Assembly (NCBI RefSeq): GCF_009905545.1
Contig: NZ_JAAALB010000017.1
Coordinates: 1-64,000, forward strand
Direction: 5' to 3'
DNA length: 64,000 bases
Origin: Cellulophaga sp. BC115SP
Lineage (GTDB): Bacteria > Bacteroidota > Bacteroidia > Cytophagales > Spirosomataceae
In this document: positions 1 through 8,316 of the stretch, piece after piece
Layout of the letters: every line of letters starts with the position of its first letter
Position numbering within the stretch: the stretch's first letter is position 1
The notes under the pieces: model-generated
The model's input: only the letters and a program-made list of their open reading frames with translations
Database searches by the model: none
What the model was told of the DNA's origin: nothing
Made by a program: the position numbers and the translations under genes

Positions 1-29
1 GGTTAGGGGTTAGGGGTTAGGGGTTAGGG
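1..29. repeat. Telomere-like 7-bp tandem repeat (GGTTAGG)n
   Basis: Four full copies of the heptamer GGTTAGG plus one base run from the window edge, so the array may continue to the left. The G-rich strand has runs of three to four G separated by TTA, a pattern able to form a G-quadruplex. It lies downstream of the secreted-protein gene that ends at 133. In a bacterial chromosome it is best read as a simple-sequence repeat. A C-rich stretch at about 93-125 is loosely similar but not a clean repeat. Confidence 0.8.
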
Positions 30-132
30 AAAAACGCTCCCACATCCTATCTACTCACATTTAACCTATTTTCTCCCACTTTTTTCGAAAAAAACTAAAC
101 CCTATATCCTCACCCCTATACCCTCCAAAAAC

Positions 133-780
133 CTAATCCGAAATCATACGTTCATCACTCTTCACGGTAAACTTAAACTGTCTTTCGCCTCCAGGAGAAC
201 GGAGTTTGACGATATAACTTCCAGAATTTAAAGGGTATAGCGACTTCAACACAACACTATTAGCATCAGAACTAGCTTCTTGTTCACAAGGAACGCCCAA
301 ACCAGACTCTGTACCTACTAATGCCGTAACGTTGGTATTACTTTCTACGGTAACTGTAATCACATTGCGATCATTTTGTCTAGCAACAATAACAGGCGAT
401 GTAATTTTGGCTGCAATCGAGGTATAAACATTAAACTGCCCGTCTTGTTCATATTCTACAATACGATAATATTCTGAATAACGAAGGATTTTGGAGTCAG
501 TAAACGTAAACTGTAACCTTTCATCGGCCATGTTTTCTTTTACTGGAATTTCACGAATGTCAAAGAAAGTGTCGTTGTCTTTACTTCGTTGTACGATGAA
601 TCTTGCAGGACGATGCCCCTCTGTACTCACCCAGCTGAGTACGGCTCGACTATCATCATTTACTTTTACATCAAATAGAACATCGCGACTCGAACGAGCT
701 TTGATTTGAGACTGTGCACAAAAGGAAAATCCCATGACAAGGAGACCCATCATAGCAAAAGCTAAGGAAAACTGTTTCAT
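133..780 (-). CDS. Secreted protein with beta-sandwich domains, function unknown
   Basis: A 215-residue protein that I cannot assign to a named family. Residues 1-25 are a Sec signal peptide (hydrophobic core ending near CAQSQ). Residues about 35-125 read like a fibronectin type III-like beta sandwich, with LSW near the start, a central FIVQRSKDN strand and a YYRIVEYEQDG strand. Residues about 130-207 form a second beta-rich part ending SGSYIVKLRSPGGERQFKF. That ending is in the style of Bacteroidota type IX secretion C-terminal domains, but it is not a clear match. The product is probably exported to the periplasm or surface. It stands alone, reading toward the window edge, with about 255 bp of AT-rich DNA upstream where I see no motif. 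Confidence 0.8.
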   Translation of the reverse strand: MKQFSLAFAMMGLLVMGFSFCAQSQIKARSSRDVLFDVKVNDDSRAVLSWVSTEGHRPARFIVQRSKDNDTFFDIREIPVKENMADERLQFTFTDSKILRYSEYYRIVEYEQDGQFNVYTSIAAKITSPVIVARQNDRNVITVTVESNTNVTALVGTESGLGVPCEQEASSDANSVVLKSLYPLNSGSYIVKLRSPGGERQFKFTVKSDERMISD

Positions 781-1035
781 AGAGGTTGTTTAGGAAATAA
801 AGTTTGGGTTCAATAAAGATAGGCATCTGCTACAAATGGCGGGATAGCAAATATTATTTCAAATTTAGCACTATTTTAATAATATTCTTACATAAAATTA
901 TAAAATTTCAATATTTAGTTGCAAAAAAAGGCTTTAATTCAAAAGTGTCTAAACTCCAAAAAAGTTTATAACTAAAGAATTAAAGCCTTAACAGAAAAGC
1001 TATTTTACTGAAAATCAAGTATTTTACTAAAAATA

Positions 1036-1458
1036 TTATTTCTTAGCTCTTTGCATTTTTACCATAGCAGGAGTAATAGCGTTTGCTTTATTACCAAAAC
1101 TTTTACGAATGTACGTAAGCACATTAGCAATGTCTTTATCACTTAAAAAATCATGAGAAGGCATTTCATTTGAATAACTTTCTCCTGCTACCTCTACGCC
1201 TTTCAAGCCATTTAAAACAACTTTAATCAGTCGTACTGAATCACCCAAAACCCATTCATTTTGAATCAGTGGAGGATTCAGATTAGGTACTCCACTCCCA
1301 TCTTCTTGGTGACAAGCTAGACAATAGTTTTCATAAACTAGCTGACCTGAGTCTGCCTGTATGGCTTTATGTATTGTATTTTTTTGACCGTATCTTGCTG
1401 AAACTGCCGAACCTAACATTCCTACCAACAACAGACCAGTAACAATATATTTGAACAT
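1036..1458 (-). CDS. Class I cytochrome c, periplasmic
   Basis: A 140-residue c-type cytochrome. An N-terminal hydrophobic segment (residues 4-20) exports it. CLACH at residues 46-50 binds haem covalently, and Met99 in NEMPSH is the likely sixth ligand. The rest follows the usual single-haem fold, with DKDIANVLTYIRKSFG forming the C-terminal helix. The gene reads in the same direction as the sugar dehydrogenase at 1719-3017, but 260 bp containing a palindromic repeat separate them. Soluble PQQ dehydrogenases commonly pass electrons to such cytochromes, so a functional pairing is reasonable but inferred. The size is normal for the family. Confidence 0.9.
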   Translation of the reverse strand: MFKYIVTGLLLVGMLGSAVSARYGQKNTIHKAIQADSGQLVYENYCLACHQEDGSGVPNLNPPLIQNEWVLGDSVRLIKVVLNGLKGVEVAGESYSNEMPSHDFLSDKDIANVLTYIRKSFGNKANAITPAMVKMQRAKK

Positions 1459-1515
1459 GAGATGATGTTTAGAATATGTTTAAAAATTTTATTTAGCACG
1501 TATCGGAAAAACAAA

Positions 1516-1673
1516 ATTTCCCTTCGCTACACCTTACTTTTCTTCACTAGGCGTGCCCGTCTAACACAAGAAAAGTAACCGCGCGGCGGCCGCAAAAGAA
1601 AGTCAAGAAATCCTAATCGGAGTGGCGACCCACCTCGCCTGCGGCTCAAACAACAGGATTTCAGAAAAATAAA
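1516..1673. repeat. Dispersed palindromic repeat R1, copy 1
   Basis: About 158 bp shared with 13808-13938. Both copies run from ATTTCCCTTCGC through an ACTTTTCTT / AAGAAAAGT inverted pair, a GCGGCGGCCGC core, CAAAAGAAAGTCAAG, and an AAATCCT ... AGGATTT inverted pair around CTCGCCTGCGGCTC. This copy carries two extra short stretches compared with the second. It is GC-rich against AT-rich surroundings and sits between the cytochrome c and sugar dehydrogenase genes. It looks like a REP/MITE-type non-coding element. Confidence 0.8.
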
Positions 1674-1718
1674 TACAAATTTTTTATTTTTAATGACTTA
1701 TAAAATTTAATCATACTC

Positions 1719-3017
1719 TTAGTTTTTGATAACTCTCCAAACTTTTCCTTTTACCGAATCACTGATATACAATGAACCATCAGGACCTTGTGCCAAGCCC
1801 ATCGGGCGCGCCTTTGCTTCGTTAGGATTTTTGATTTCGCTACCACCAGCAAAACCTTCTGCAAATACTTCATATTCTCCTGATGGTTTTCCATTTTTGC
1901 CAAAAGGAACAAAAGCCACAAAATAGCCTCCTTGTTTTAATGGAGCGCGGTTCCACGAGCCATGAAAACAAATAAATGCGCCATTTTTATATTTAGCTGG
2001 CAATAGATTTCCTGTATAAAACAACAAGGCGTTTGGTGCCCAGTGAGCAGGAAAAGCCATAATAGGCTGGTCTTTGCCTTCACAACGTTCTTGAATTTTA
2101 CCATCACCACCATATTCTGGCGCTAACATTTTTTTGTTTTGGAAACGATCATGGTAACAATATGGCCAACCGAAATCAGAGCCTTTTTTCACTAAACAAA
2201 ACTCTTCAGAAGGTAATTCTGCATTTTGTTCGGCATTGTACAAAGTCGAGAACATGGTATTCAATTGGTCACGACCGTGTTGCATTGCATACAATTCACC
2301 TTGTTGTTTGTTCCAATCCAAGCCTACTACGTTACGTAAACCCGTTGCATAACGCACGCCATCAGCTTGTTTTTGGTTTTTCTTGTTGGCATCAAATTGC
2401 CAAATACCACCATGCCATTCCAAAATAGGACAAGGATCCATTCCTTTAGAACCTTTTTGGCGGTTTTTCTCCTGACAAGCGTTTGATGGTGCACCAAAAG
2501 TTACATACAAATGTCCTTTGTCATCCAACTCGATAGACTTCGAACCGTGTTCGCTGTAGTGTTCCAATCCAGTTACGATTGTTTCTCCAGCAGCCTCGTC
2601 GATCTTTCCGTCTTTCATTGGATAGCGCACTACCGATGTGTCAGACGAAGCATATAAATAGCCGTTACCAATGACGATACCTGTACCCAAAAAATTGCCA
2701 AAAGAAGTATTTTGGTCTGCCTTTCCGTCGCCATCAGTATCTTTCAACACAACAGTACCTTTGCCGTTTACCAATTTGTTCAAACGAACATATACATCGC
2801 CGTTAGGAGCTACAGCCAAGTGACGAGCTTTACCCAAACCATCGGCTACTACTAGGGCGCCAATACCTTTTGGGAGTGTCAAACCTCCGTTATCAACATC
2901 AGCTTTTAACTTAATGGATTTCTGTGCTTTAGAAGATTTCTTTGGAGCTGTGTTGGCCAACAAGGAAGTGTTTACTAATAGCCCAAACAAAGCGGAGAGA
3001 ATAATGCTTTTTTTCAT
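1719..3017 (-). CDS. PQQ-dependent sugar dehydrogenase-like beta-propeller (sorbosone dehydrogenase family)
   Basis: A 432-residue secreted beta-propeller. Residues 1-21 are a signal peptide. The mature part shows six-bladed quinoprotein glucose/sorbosone dehydrogenase hallmarks: LGKARHLAVAPNGDVYVRLN in the first blade, DTDGDGKAD as a calcium-binding-like loop, YATGLRNVVGLDW in the middle, HGRDQLN, and CFHGSWNRAPLKQGG near the end, closing with GPDGSLYISDSVKGKVWRV. Such enzymes oxidise sugars in the periplasm with PQQ. No PQQ-biosynthesis genes lie in this window, so the cofactor is assumed from the family. Electrons could go to the downstream cytochrome c. The substrate is unknown. Confidence 0.85.
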   Translation of the reverse strand: MKKSIILSALFGLLVNTSLLANTAPKKSSKAQKSIKLKADVDNGGLTLPKGIGALVVADGLGKARHLAVAPNGDVYVRLNKLVNGKGTVVLKDTDGDGKADQNTSFGNFLGTGIVIGNGYLYASSDTSVVRYPMKDGKIDEAAGETIVTGLEHYSEHGSKSIELDDKGHLYVTFGAPSNACQEKNRQKGSKGMDPCPILEWHGGIWQFDANKKNQKQADGVRYATGLRNVVGLDWNKQQGELYAMQHGRDQLNTMFSTLYNAEQNAELPSEEFCLVKKGSDFGWPYCYHDRFQNKKMLAPEYGGDGKIQERCEGKDQPIMAFPAHWAPNALLFYTGNLLPAKYKNGAFICFHGSWNRAPLKQGGYFVAFVPFGKNGKPSGEYEVFAEGFAGGSEIKNPNEAKARPMGLAQGPDGSLYISDSVKGKVWRVIKN

Positions 3018-3138
3018 TGGAAAATGATTTTAATGCTGATTTTTAGTCTTTACTTATGGACATACGCCATAAGCTTGGTTAATGATGTTTTAACCAAAAC
3101 TACAAAATTCGGTAAAATGTTCTATTGGGCTTTATTGG

Positions 3139-3669
3139 TTATGATTTAGTATTGGGAAATACCTCATTTTCCAAAGCAATAAAATTGACTAATTCATACG
3201 ATTTATTGAACATTGGAATAATCTGCACTTTACACAAATAAGGCTCTCCATCAGGTCGATAATTCGTCAAAACACCTTCTACAGGAATTCGCTTTTGGAT
3301 ATGCTCACGTATCAAAGCTCGAACTTCAGCCTCGGTATCTTTGCCTTGTAAAAACTTGGGCTTTTTACCTCTGGCAAATTTAGGCGTATAACCTGTCATA
3401 CGCTCAAATCCAGTACTGGCTAACAGAATAGTTTGTTGAGGGTCAGTAATCACAACGGCATGAGAAGGATTTTTAAGGTGTAAATGAAAATCTGCCCAGC
3501 GAATCCAACCTTGTTTGATGGCATAACGGCAAATTAGTTCATAATCATTTTGTGCCTCTTCGGACAAGGCAATAGGAGGTGTCATAAATTCATTGCCAAT
3601 CAGTAGTGGATGAATTAATCGGATGTTCATAAAAGCATCCGAACTACTGTCTGAGGACAAATCAAACAT
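3139..3669 (-). CDS. LOV-like PAS domain protein lacking the photoactive cysteine
   Basis: A 176-residue stand-alone PAS protein. Residues about 70-165 align by eye to LOV domains: VVITDP, ASTGFERMTGY, then GKKPKFLQG (101-109), and NYRPDGEPYLC (136-146). In true LOV photoreceptors the third motif is GRNCRFLQG; here proline 104 takes the place of the flavin-adduct cysteine, and the usual flavin-contacting asparagine beside it is lysine. Gln108 and Asn136 are kept. The family suggests a flavin- or ligand-binding sensor; photochemistry by adduct formation should be impossible. Residues 1-65 form a helical N-cap with no known domain, and there is no output domain, so it may act through partners. 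Confidence 0.85.
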   Translation of the reverse strand: MFDLSSDSSSDAFMNIRLIHPLLIGNEFMTPPIALSEEAQNDYELICRYAIKQGWIRWADFHLHLKNPSHAVVITDPQQTILLASTGFERMTGYTPKFARGKKPKFLQGKDTEAEVRALIREHIQKRIPVEGVLTNYRPDGEPYLCKVQIIPMFNKSYELVNFIALENEVFPNTKS

Positions 3670-4100
3670 ACAAGTTTTGTTTAAGGTCTATCAATATTTT
3701 TAGTAAAGAATAAAGAATGAATGTCTAAAAAAGGTCGATTTTGTTTGAGCTTTTTGTAAAACAGTCAAACAAAATACAAAACTAATACATTGATTATCAA
3801 TTACTTAATTTTAAATATACATGAAAACTTGCTATTTGATTCTCATTAGACCAAAGAAATTTTTTAGAGCAATACTCTAAACTTCTTTATATCTATTTGA
3901 AAGTCAGAGTGGTTATGGGAGGGGTTAGTATAAATTGTAGAGATATGAATCAGGACTATACAAAAGTTTTTATTTCGCTCATAAGAAGTCTGATTTATTG
4001 GTATTTTCTATCGTAGTGTCAACCTTTTAGATCAATTAAAACCTTTTTGTTACGGGCGAATAAATTCACCCACTAAGTGGAATCACATATTCACAATACA
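3670..4100. other. Intergenic region, no gene seen
   Basis: AT-rich gap upstream of the PAS gene and downstream of aroA. It holds a weak hairpin, TTTAGAG (3863-3869) with CTCTAAA (3875-3881), flanked by complementary AAAGAA/TTCTTT. A minus-strand TAGTTTTG at 3777-3784 fits the Bacteroidota -7 motif TAnnTTTG, but no TTTG lies at the right -33 distance. No coding signal was seen on either strand. Confidence 0.5.
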
Positions 4101-4142
4101 AAAAAAGAGTCCGTAAAACCTTAGTTCCACGGACTCTTTTTT
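4101..4142 (-). terminator. Rho-independent terminator of aroA
   Basis: The 14-bp perfect stem AAAAAAGAGTCCGT (4101-4114) pairs with ACGGACTCTTTTTT (4129-4142) around a 14-nt loop. It gives a U-run on both strands and begins 24 bp past the aroA stop codon, so it should end aroA transcription. Confidence 0.85.
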
Positions 4143-4165
4143 ATTGAAAAATCATTTATTCACCA

Positions 4166-5443
4166 TTATTCAATCGTTACGATTTTAGATAAGTGATTCC
4201 AGAAACTTGGATATGATTTTACGACCACGTCTGGTTCTTCGATTACTACATCTTCTACCAATGCCAACGGAGCAAAAGCCATCGCCATACGGTGGTCGTC
4301 ATAAGTGTGCACCGATACAGGCACCACTTGACGCTCAGCCGCAGCAGGAGTCAATTGGTATTTATGATTGGTTTCGACTTCTTTCAAGGCTGCGCCAAAT
4401 TTGATTAACTCATTTTGAAGCGCCATAATACGGTCTGTTTCTTTCACTTTCAAAGACTCAATTCCTGTCAGGGTCAACGGAATATTTTTAGCAGCAGCCA
4501 CCACACAAATCGTTTGCGCTAAATCTGGACAGTTCGTAAAATCCCATTCTAATGAAGTGGCAGGCTCGATTTTAGTCAATTTAAACCCACGACCCGTGTA
4601 CTCTGATTTCACGCCCAAGTGACTCATAATGTCAGTAACTACTGAGTCGCCTTGTAAAGAGTTTTCTTTTAATCCTAACAATTCCAAAGATGCATCAGCC
4701 TTATCTGACAAAGCCACTACCGAGAACCAATAACTCGCCCCAGACCAGTCTGATTCTACGGCATACTGGATAGGATTATAGGCTTGTGGTGCTACAGTGA
4801 TCGTTTTTGCGTCCCAATCTGCCTGAGCTTGTACGCCAAATGCTTCCATTTGTTTCAAGGTCATTTCGATATAGGGTTTTGAACCCAACTCTCCTGTAAT
4901 TTCCAAAGTTAAGCCTTCTGGCAACAAAGGCGCTACCATCAACAATGCCGAAATATATTGTGAACTTACATCGCCACGAATCGCCAAACGATTGTTTCCT
5001 TTAAAATCAAAACCATTTAATTGTAATGGAGGATAGCCTTCAGTTTTTACATAGTCAATTTGAGCACCTAACTCGCGCAAGGCATCTACCAAAATACCAA
5101 TAGGGCGCTCGCACATACGAGGTGTACCTGTCATGGTTTTGATTTGACCAGTTACCGCATAATAGGCTGTTAAAAAACGCATGGTTGTACCAGCATCAAT
5201 AACGTCAGCAATAGGGTCATTGGACGCTAATAAACGCATCATGGTTTGCGTATCACGAGCCTCTGCCAAGTTTGACAAATTATCATGCCCTTTGGCAAGT
5301 GCGTTGATAATCAAAGCACGGTTAGATTCTGATTTTGAAGACGGTAAAGGAATTTCCGTTTGGAAAGACTGTTGTACTTTGTGTAATAATAACTTTTTCA
5401 AGGTCAATGTCGGATTGTGGATGTCAAAGTCGAACCTTGGCAT
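4166..5443 (-). CDS. aroA: 3-phosphoshikimate 1-carboxyvinyltransferase (EPSP synthase)
   Basis: Sixth step of the shikimate pathway: joins phosphoenolpyruvate to shikimate-3-phosphate, in the cytoplasm. At 425 residues it has the normal length. Landmarks are LPSSKSESNRALI near residue 33 (substrate-binding Lys/Ser), DAGTTMRFLTA, GTPRMCERPIG, GDVSSQYISALLM, SDWSGASYWF, KVKETDRIMALQNEL and YDDHRMAMAFAPLAL near the C-terminus. The GTPRMCERPIG segment diverges from the usual GNAGTAMRPL-type loop, as in other Bacteroidota enzymes. It is followed by a strong terminator and preceded by a hypothetical gene 110 bp away. A small hairpin (CAAACG/CGTTTG, 5481-5496) lies in that gap. Confidence 0.95.
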   Translation of the reverse strand: MPRFDFDIHNPTLTLKKLLLHKVQQSFQTEIPLPSSKSESNRALIINALAKGHDNLSNLAEARDTQTMMRLLASNDPIADVIDAGTTMRFLTAYYAVTGQIKTMTGTPRMCERPIGILVDALRELGAQIDYVKTEGYPPLQLNGFDFKGNNRLAIRGDVSSQYISALLMVAPLLPEGLTLEITGELGSKPYIEMTLKQMEAFGVQAQADWDAKTITVAPQAYNPIQYAVESDWSGASYWFSVVALSDKADASLELLGLKENSLQGDSVVTDIMSHLGVKSEYTGRGFKLTKIEPATSLEWDFTNCPDLAQTICVVAAAKNIPLTLTGIESLKVKETDRIMALQNELIKFGAALKEVETNHKYQLTPAAAERQVVPVSVHTYDDHRMAMAFAPLALVEDVVIEEPDVVVKSYPSFWNHLSKIVTIE

Positions 5444-5552
5444 CGTTTATTTGGTTAATTAGAATCTTCCAAAGCATTAGCAAACGCCAGCGTTTGGATT
5501 CTTTTCAGAAGAATAACAAAATTAATCCATGAACCTAATCTTTCCTAATTTG

Positions 5553-6113
5553 TTACATGAATCGCACGACCAAGCGTCGTTTCTGGCTGATTTTGTATTG
5601 AGGATAAGATAGAGGTTTGGCAATAAGACCGATTCCAATACATACCCCGCTAAACGCCAATAACCCAGGACTAAGTTTAATGGGTTGGTTGCGCTGTACT
5701 TGGTTAAGCACATCAATTAGTGAAAACATTATCCCTCCTGCTGCGATAGTCCCCGCTCCTTTGGATACAAAAGGAATATGACGATAGGGTGAAAATATCA
5801 TTGCGATATTCTTCAAGGCTATTTCGGAAGTAACATGACTTTCTTCATCTGTAAAGAAAAAAGTACTATCAGCAATCTGTTCAATACGACCAGTATAGCG
5901 GGTTTTGTTTCCATTCAATTGGAACGATATATCGCTTTCCTCAAAGAATCTTAGCTTTCGAGCATAGCCTTTAGCATACTCTATTGCCAAATATTTGATC
6001 GGAGTGTATTTACCCGTACTATCCACTGCTTTCCGAATACGCCCCAGACGAGTATTTTGGCTCAAAACACTCCAACTTATTAAACTCAATAATAATACAA
6101 GCAAAAATCTCAT
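5553..6113 (-). CDS. Exported or membrane protein, function unknown
   Basis: A 186-residue protein with a signal peptide (residues 1-18, ending VLSQ). Residues about 40-110 are beta-rich and charged (DISFQLNGNKTRYTGRIEQIADSTFFFTD). Residues about 118-165 contain two glycine-rich hydrophobic stretches (GAGTIAAGGIMFSLIDVL and LLAFSGVCIGIGLIA) that could be a helical hairpin in the membrane. It ends with KRRLVVRFM. I do not recognise a named family; the layout recalls small Bacteroidota envelope proteins. It shares its direction with aroA but is probably not co-transcribed with the amidohydrolase upstream, because a MITE-like repeat lies between them. Confidence 0.75.
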   Translation of the reverse strand: MRFLLVLLLSLISWSVLSQNTRLGRIRKAVDSTGKYTPIKYLAIEYAKGYARKLRFFEESDISFQLNGNKTRYTGRIEQIADSTFFFTDEESHVTSEIALKNIAMIFSPYRHIPFVSKGAGTIAAGGIMFSLIDVLNQVQRNQPIKLSPGLLAFSGVCIGIGLIAKPLSYPQYKISQKRRLVVRFM

Positions 6114-6130
6114 GGTGTAATGTTAAAGAT

Positions 6131-6295
6131 GTTATCAGTTAATGGTATATCTGTTACAAAATCAAAAAAGTATCTTGTCGCTTGCCTAAGGGATATTGCC
6201 ATTGGAAGTTACGGCTTGGAAGCCTTAGCATTTGCTAGTACTGGTTTGGAAGCCAGCACTAGCATAGCAAGACAGATATACCAATAACAGATAAC
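6131..6295. mobile_element. MITE-like element with 24-bp terminal inverted repeats
   Basis: The ends are imperfect inverted repeats matching at 22 of 24 positions. The left one (6131-6154) starts GTTATCAGTTA and ends TATATCTGT; the right one (6272-6295) is its complement. Inside is a perfect 12-bp hairpin, TGCTAGTACTGG (6233-6244) with CCAGCACTAGCA (6253-6264). At 165 bp it has no coding capacity. It fills the gap between the genes at 5553 and 6304. No clear target-site duplication was found. Confidence 0.65.
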
Positions 6296-6303
6296 GATTC
6301 ATC

Positions 6304-7431
6304 CTATTCAGGAAATTGACTTTTATCTAGTCCTGGAATAAGTTTTAAGGCATTTTTATAATAAACTTTTTTCAAAATTCCATCCGAAAGACCTAAGCCA
6401 TACATTCTCCAGAATGCGTGATATTTTTTATGATAAGGAAAATACTCGTCGTTGGTTTCTAATACCCTAAAATAAGTAGCATACTCAGAAGGAACCCATG
6501 AGTCTTTTCCAAACAGGATTCGGTCTTGACGTTTTTCAAAAAATCTTTTAGCCGTATGTGGCTGACGACCCAACTCCGCTATCACTGCTCCAATTTCGAC
6601 ATACATATTGGGCATTTCGTCCATCAAGCTATCCAATTTGGGTAAGTTATTCGGATACCAACCCATGTGCGCTGCTATAAAATTAGTTTTAGGGTTTTTC
6701 TTGAAAACATTATGTTGTTGCTCAATAAGCTGCTCCCATGTAAAGTCATTAGACTTTTCGCCTGCATTTCGCTTTCTGTCTGGGTGCAATTTGAGTTCGA
6801 GCCAACGCTCATTAAAACGGTCGACAGGTTGCCAAAAACGCTCTGGGTCAGCCGTATGAATTAGTACAGGGATGCCTAATTCACCTGCTTTTTTCCAAAT
6901 TGGATCTAGTCGTGGATCATCGACACGTACCAATTTATCTCCATCTTTTACCGAAAACCCAAGGTTTTTATAAATTTTCAACCCTTTAGCACCACGCAGC
7001 TTTACATCTTCTTCTAAAGTTTTAACCGCTTTTTCAGTCCAGCCTTTGGTATTGATATTGGCAAAATCAATATTCGTAAATACCGCAAAACGACTTGGAT
7101 AATACTGTTTTATCTGCTCGATTTGCTTGGTTAGAGTTTGAGTACTTTTGGCTTCGTCGCTTGTCCAACCTCTACCGCTCAAATTGACCATCAACTTCAT
7201 ATTGAGAGCATTCATATCGGTAATTAACTTGTCCAAATTTTCTTTTTCTTCATGCAAATTCCATTGATGATTATGAACGTCGATAAAAGGAAATTTGGCT
7301 TTTGTGGTAATATGCTCGGGTACCACTAAGGTAGATTTGGGCTCGTACTCTTCAAAATTTACCGTGATTTGTTGGGCATAAGAGCTCATACTCAGTAGTA
7401 AAGCAGACAATAGTAAATAATTAGATTTCAT
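6304..7431 (-). CDS. Secreted amidohydrolase-family metal-dependent hydrolase (Amidohydrolase_2)
   Basis: A 375-residue TIM-barrel hydrolase with a signal peptide (residues 1-19, ending SYAQQ). Metal-binding landmarks of the amidohydrolase 2 family are present in order: DVHNHQWN (the HxH metal motif near residue 53), LKIYKNLGF (the barrel-strand lysine region), PVLIHTADPERFW, FIAAHMGWYPNNL, and FGKDSWVPSEY carrying the late aspartate. Family members include 2-pyrone-4,6-dicarboxylate-type hydrolases and ACMSD-like decarboxylases; the substrate here cannot be told. An exported location is unusual for that branch but common for Bacteroidota members. It is a single gene, facing the same way as its neighbours. 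Confidence 0.85.
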   Translation of the reverse strand: MKSNYLLLSALLLSMSSYAQQITVNFEEYEPKSTLVVPEHITTKAKFPFIDVHNHQWNLHEEKENLDKLITDMNALNMKLMVNLSGRGWTSDEAKSTQTLTKQIEQIKQYYPSRFAVFTNIDFANINTKGWTEKAVKTLEEDVKLRGAKGLKIYKNLGFSVKDGDKLVRVDDPRLDPIWKKAGELGIPVLIHTADPERFWQPVDRFNERWLELKLHPDRKRNAGEKSNDFTWEQLIEQQHNVFKKNPKTNFIAAHMGWYPNNLPKLDSLMDEMPNMYVEIGAVIAELGRQPHTAKRFFEKRQDRILFGKDSWVPSEYATYFRVLETNDEYFPYHKKYHAFWRMYGLGLSDGILKKVYYKNALKLIPGLDKSQFPE

Positions 7432-7488
7432 ACAATTGGAGGAATTAATTCAGGTAGTTATGAAGGGGAAATATGATACAGACTATAG

Positions 7489-8004
7489 TTATTCAAGGGA
7501 TAATTGAGGTTTTTCTTCATCGTCGGGCAAAATCGTAACGGAGCCATAACGGAAACGACCTTGATATATTTCGAGCAAATGCTCTAATCGCCACGAAGAA
7601 ATATCGAGTTGGCTGATGGGTATTTCTTGAATTCGTCCGTTATTGACAAAAATCAGGTTTTCGGTATATACATTTTTCTTTACCTCTGGCTTGATATGTA
7701 ACCCGTGCACCAAAGCCCACGAAACAAAAGGTTGACCAAGCAATTGTATGCCTTCTTGCGAAAGAATAATCTTAGGTTGTGGTTTATTATGTTTCACATA
7801 AATCCAACCCAAATAAGAAGATAGTGTCAACATGCAAAGCCCTGACCATAGTTCTGCTTGATTCAAAAAATACACCATATATAGCAGCGCCCCCAAAGCT
7901 CCAACTAATAACATATAGCGGTCTTGTGCTTTGGTAAAAATTGTGGTAAGCTCTGGAATATCTGGGTCATCTTCAAATACAGATAGTTCGTTGGGGTCGG
8001 TCAT
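7489..8004 (-). CDS. Membrane protein with two TM helices and a PH-like tail, function unknown
   Basis: 171 residues. An acidic N-terminus (residues 1-25) precedes two hydrophobic helices at about 31-47 and 52-69 (YMLLVGALGALLYMVYFL, LCMLTLSSYLGWIYV). The rest, about 75-160, is a beta-rich cytosolic-looking domain (IILSQEGIQLLGQPFVSW, LIFVNNGRIQEIPISQLDI) similar in style to bacterial PH/YcxB-type domains. I cannot name the family. It begins 57 bp upstream of the amidohydrolase and may be co-transcribed with it. Confidence 0.75.
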   Translation of the reverse strand: MTDPNELSVFEDDPDIPELTTIFTKAQDRYMLLVGALGALLYMVYFLNQAELWSGLCMLTLSSYLGWIYVKHNKPQPKIILSQEGIQLLGQPFVSWALVHGLHIKPEVKKNVYTENLIFVNNGRIQEIPISQLDISSWRLEHLLEIYQGRFRYGSVTILPDDEEKPQLSLE

Positions 8005-8316
8005 ACTTGATTAATTATGAATTTTTTAACCTAATTCGGATTTGGGATTTGGGATTTCGGAAATATTGCTAGTTCAAGACTTAGTCTTGGACTTACTTTT
8101 TTTAACAGTTTACAACTGAACTAATCTCTTCTTTTACTTATTCTGAATTAATGCTCTAAATAAAACATTTTCTTGCCAGAATCATTCCATTTTTAGATAC
8201 TTTAACATTTGTCTATAAAAATAGGGCAGCCAACAAGCCTATTTGTCAGCTGCCCTATACTATGTCAAAAGTCTATTTCGAAAACACACAACTTAGGGTG
8301 TTACATTCCTTCAATA
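8005..8316 (-). terminator. Intergenic region with an algH terminator hairpin
   Basis: The perfect 10-bp stem ATAGGGCAGC (8221-8230) pairs with GCTGCCCTAT (8249-8258). On the minus strand it is followed by a T run, so it should terminate the algH transcript, whose stop is at 8317. The same gap holds a short fragment (about 8040-8078) with the GGATTTGGGATTTCGGAAAT words of the R3 repeat family. Otherwise it is non-coding. Confidence 0.6.

Noticed and set aside
1-29. A true linear-chromosome telomere
   Set aside because: Only four heptamers lie next to ordinary genes; no telomere-resolvase or terminal protein gene is seen, so a simple-sequence repeat is the safer reading.
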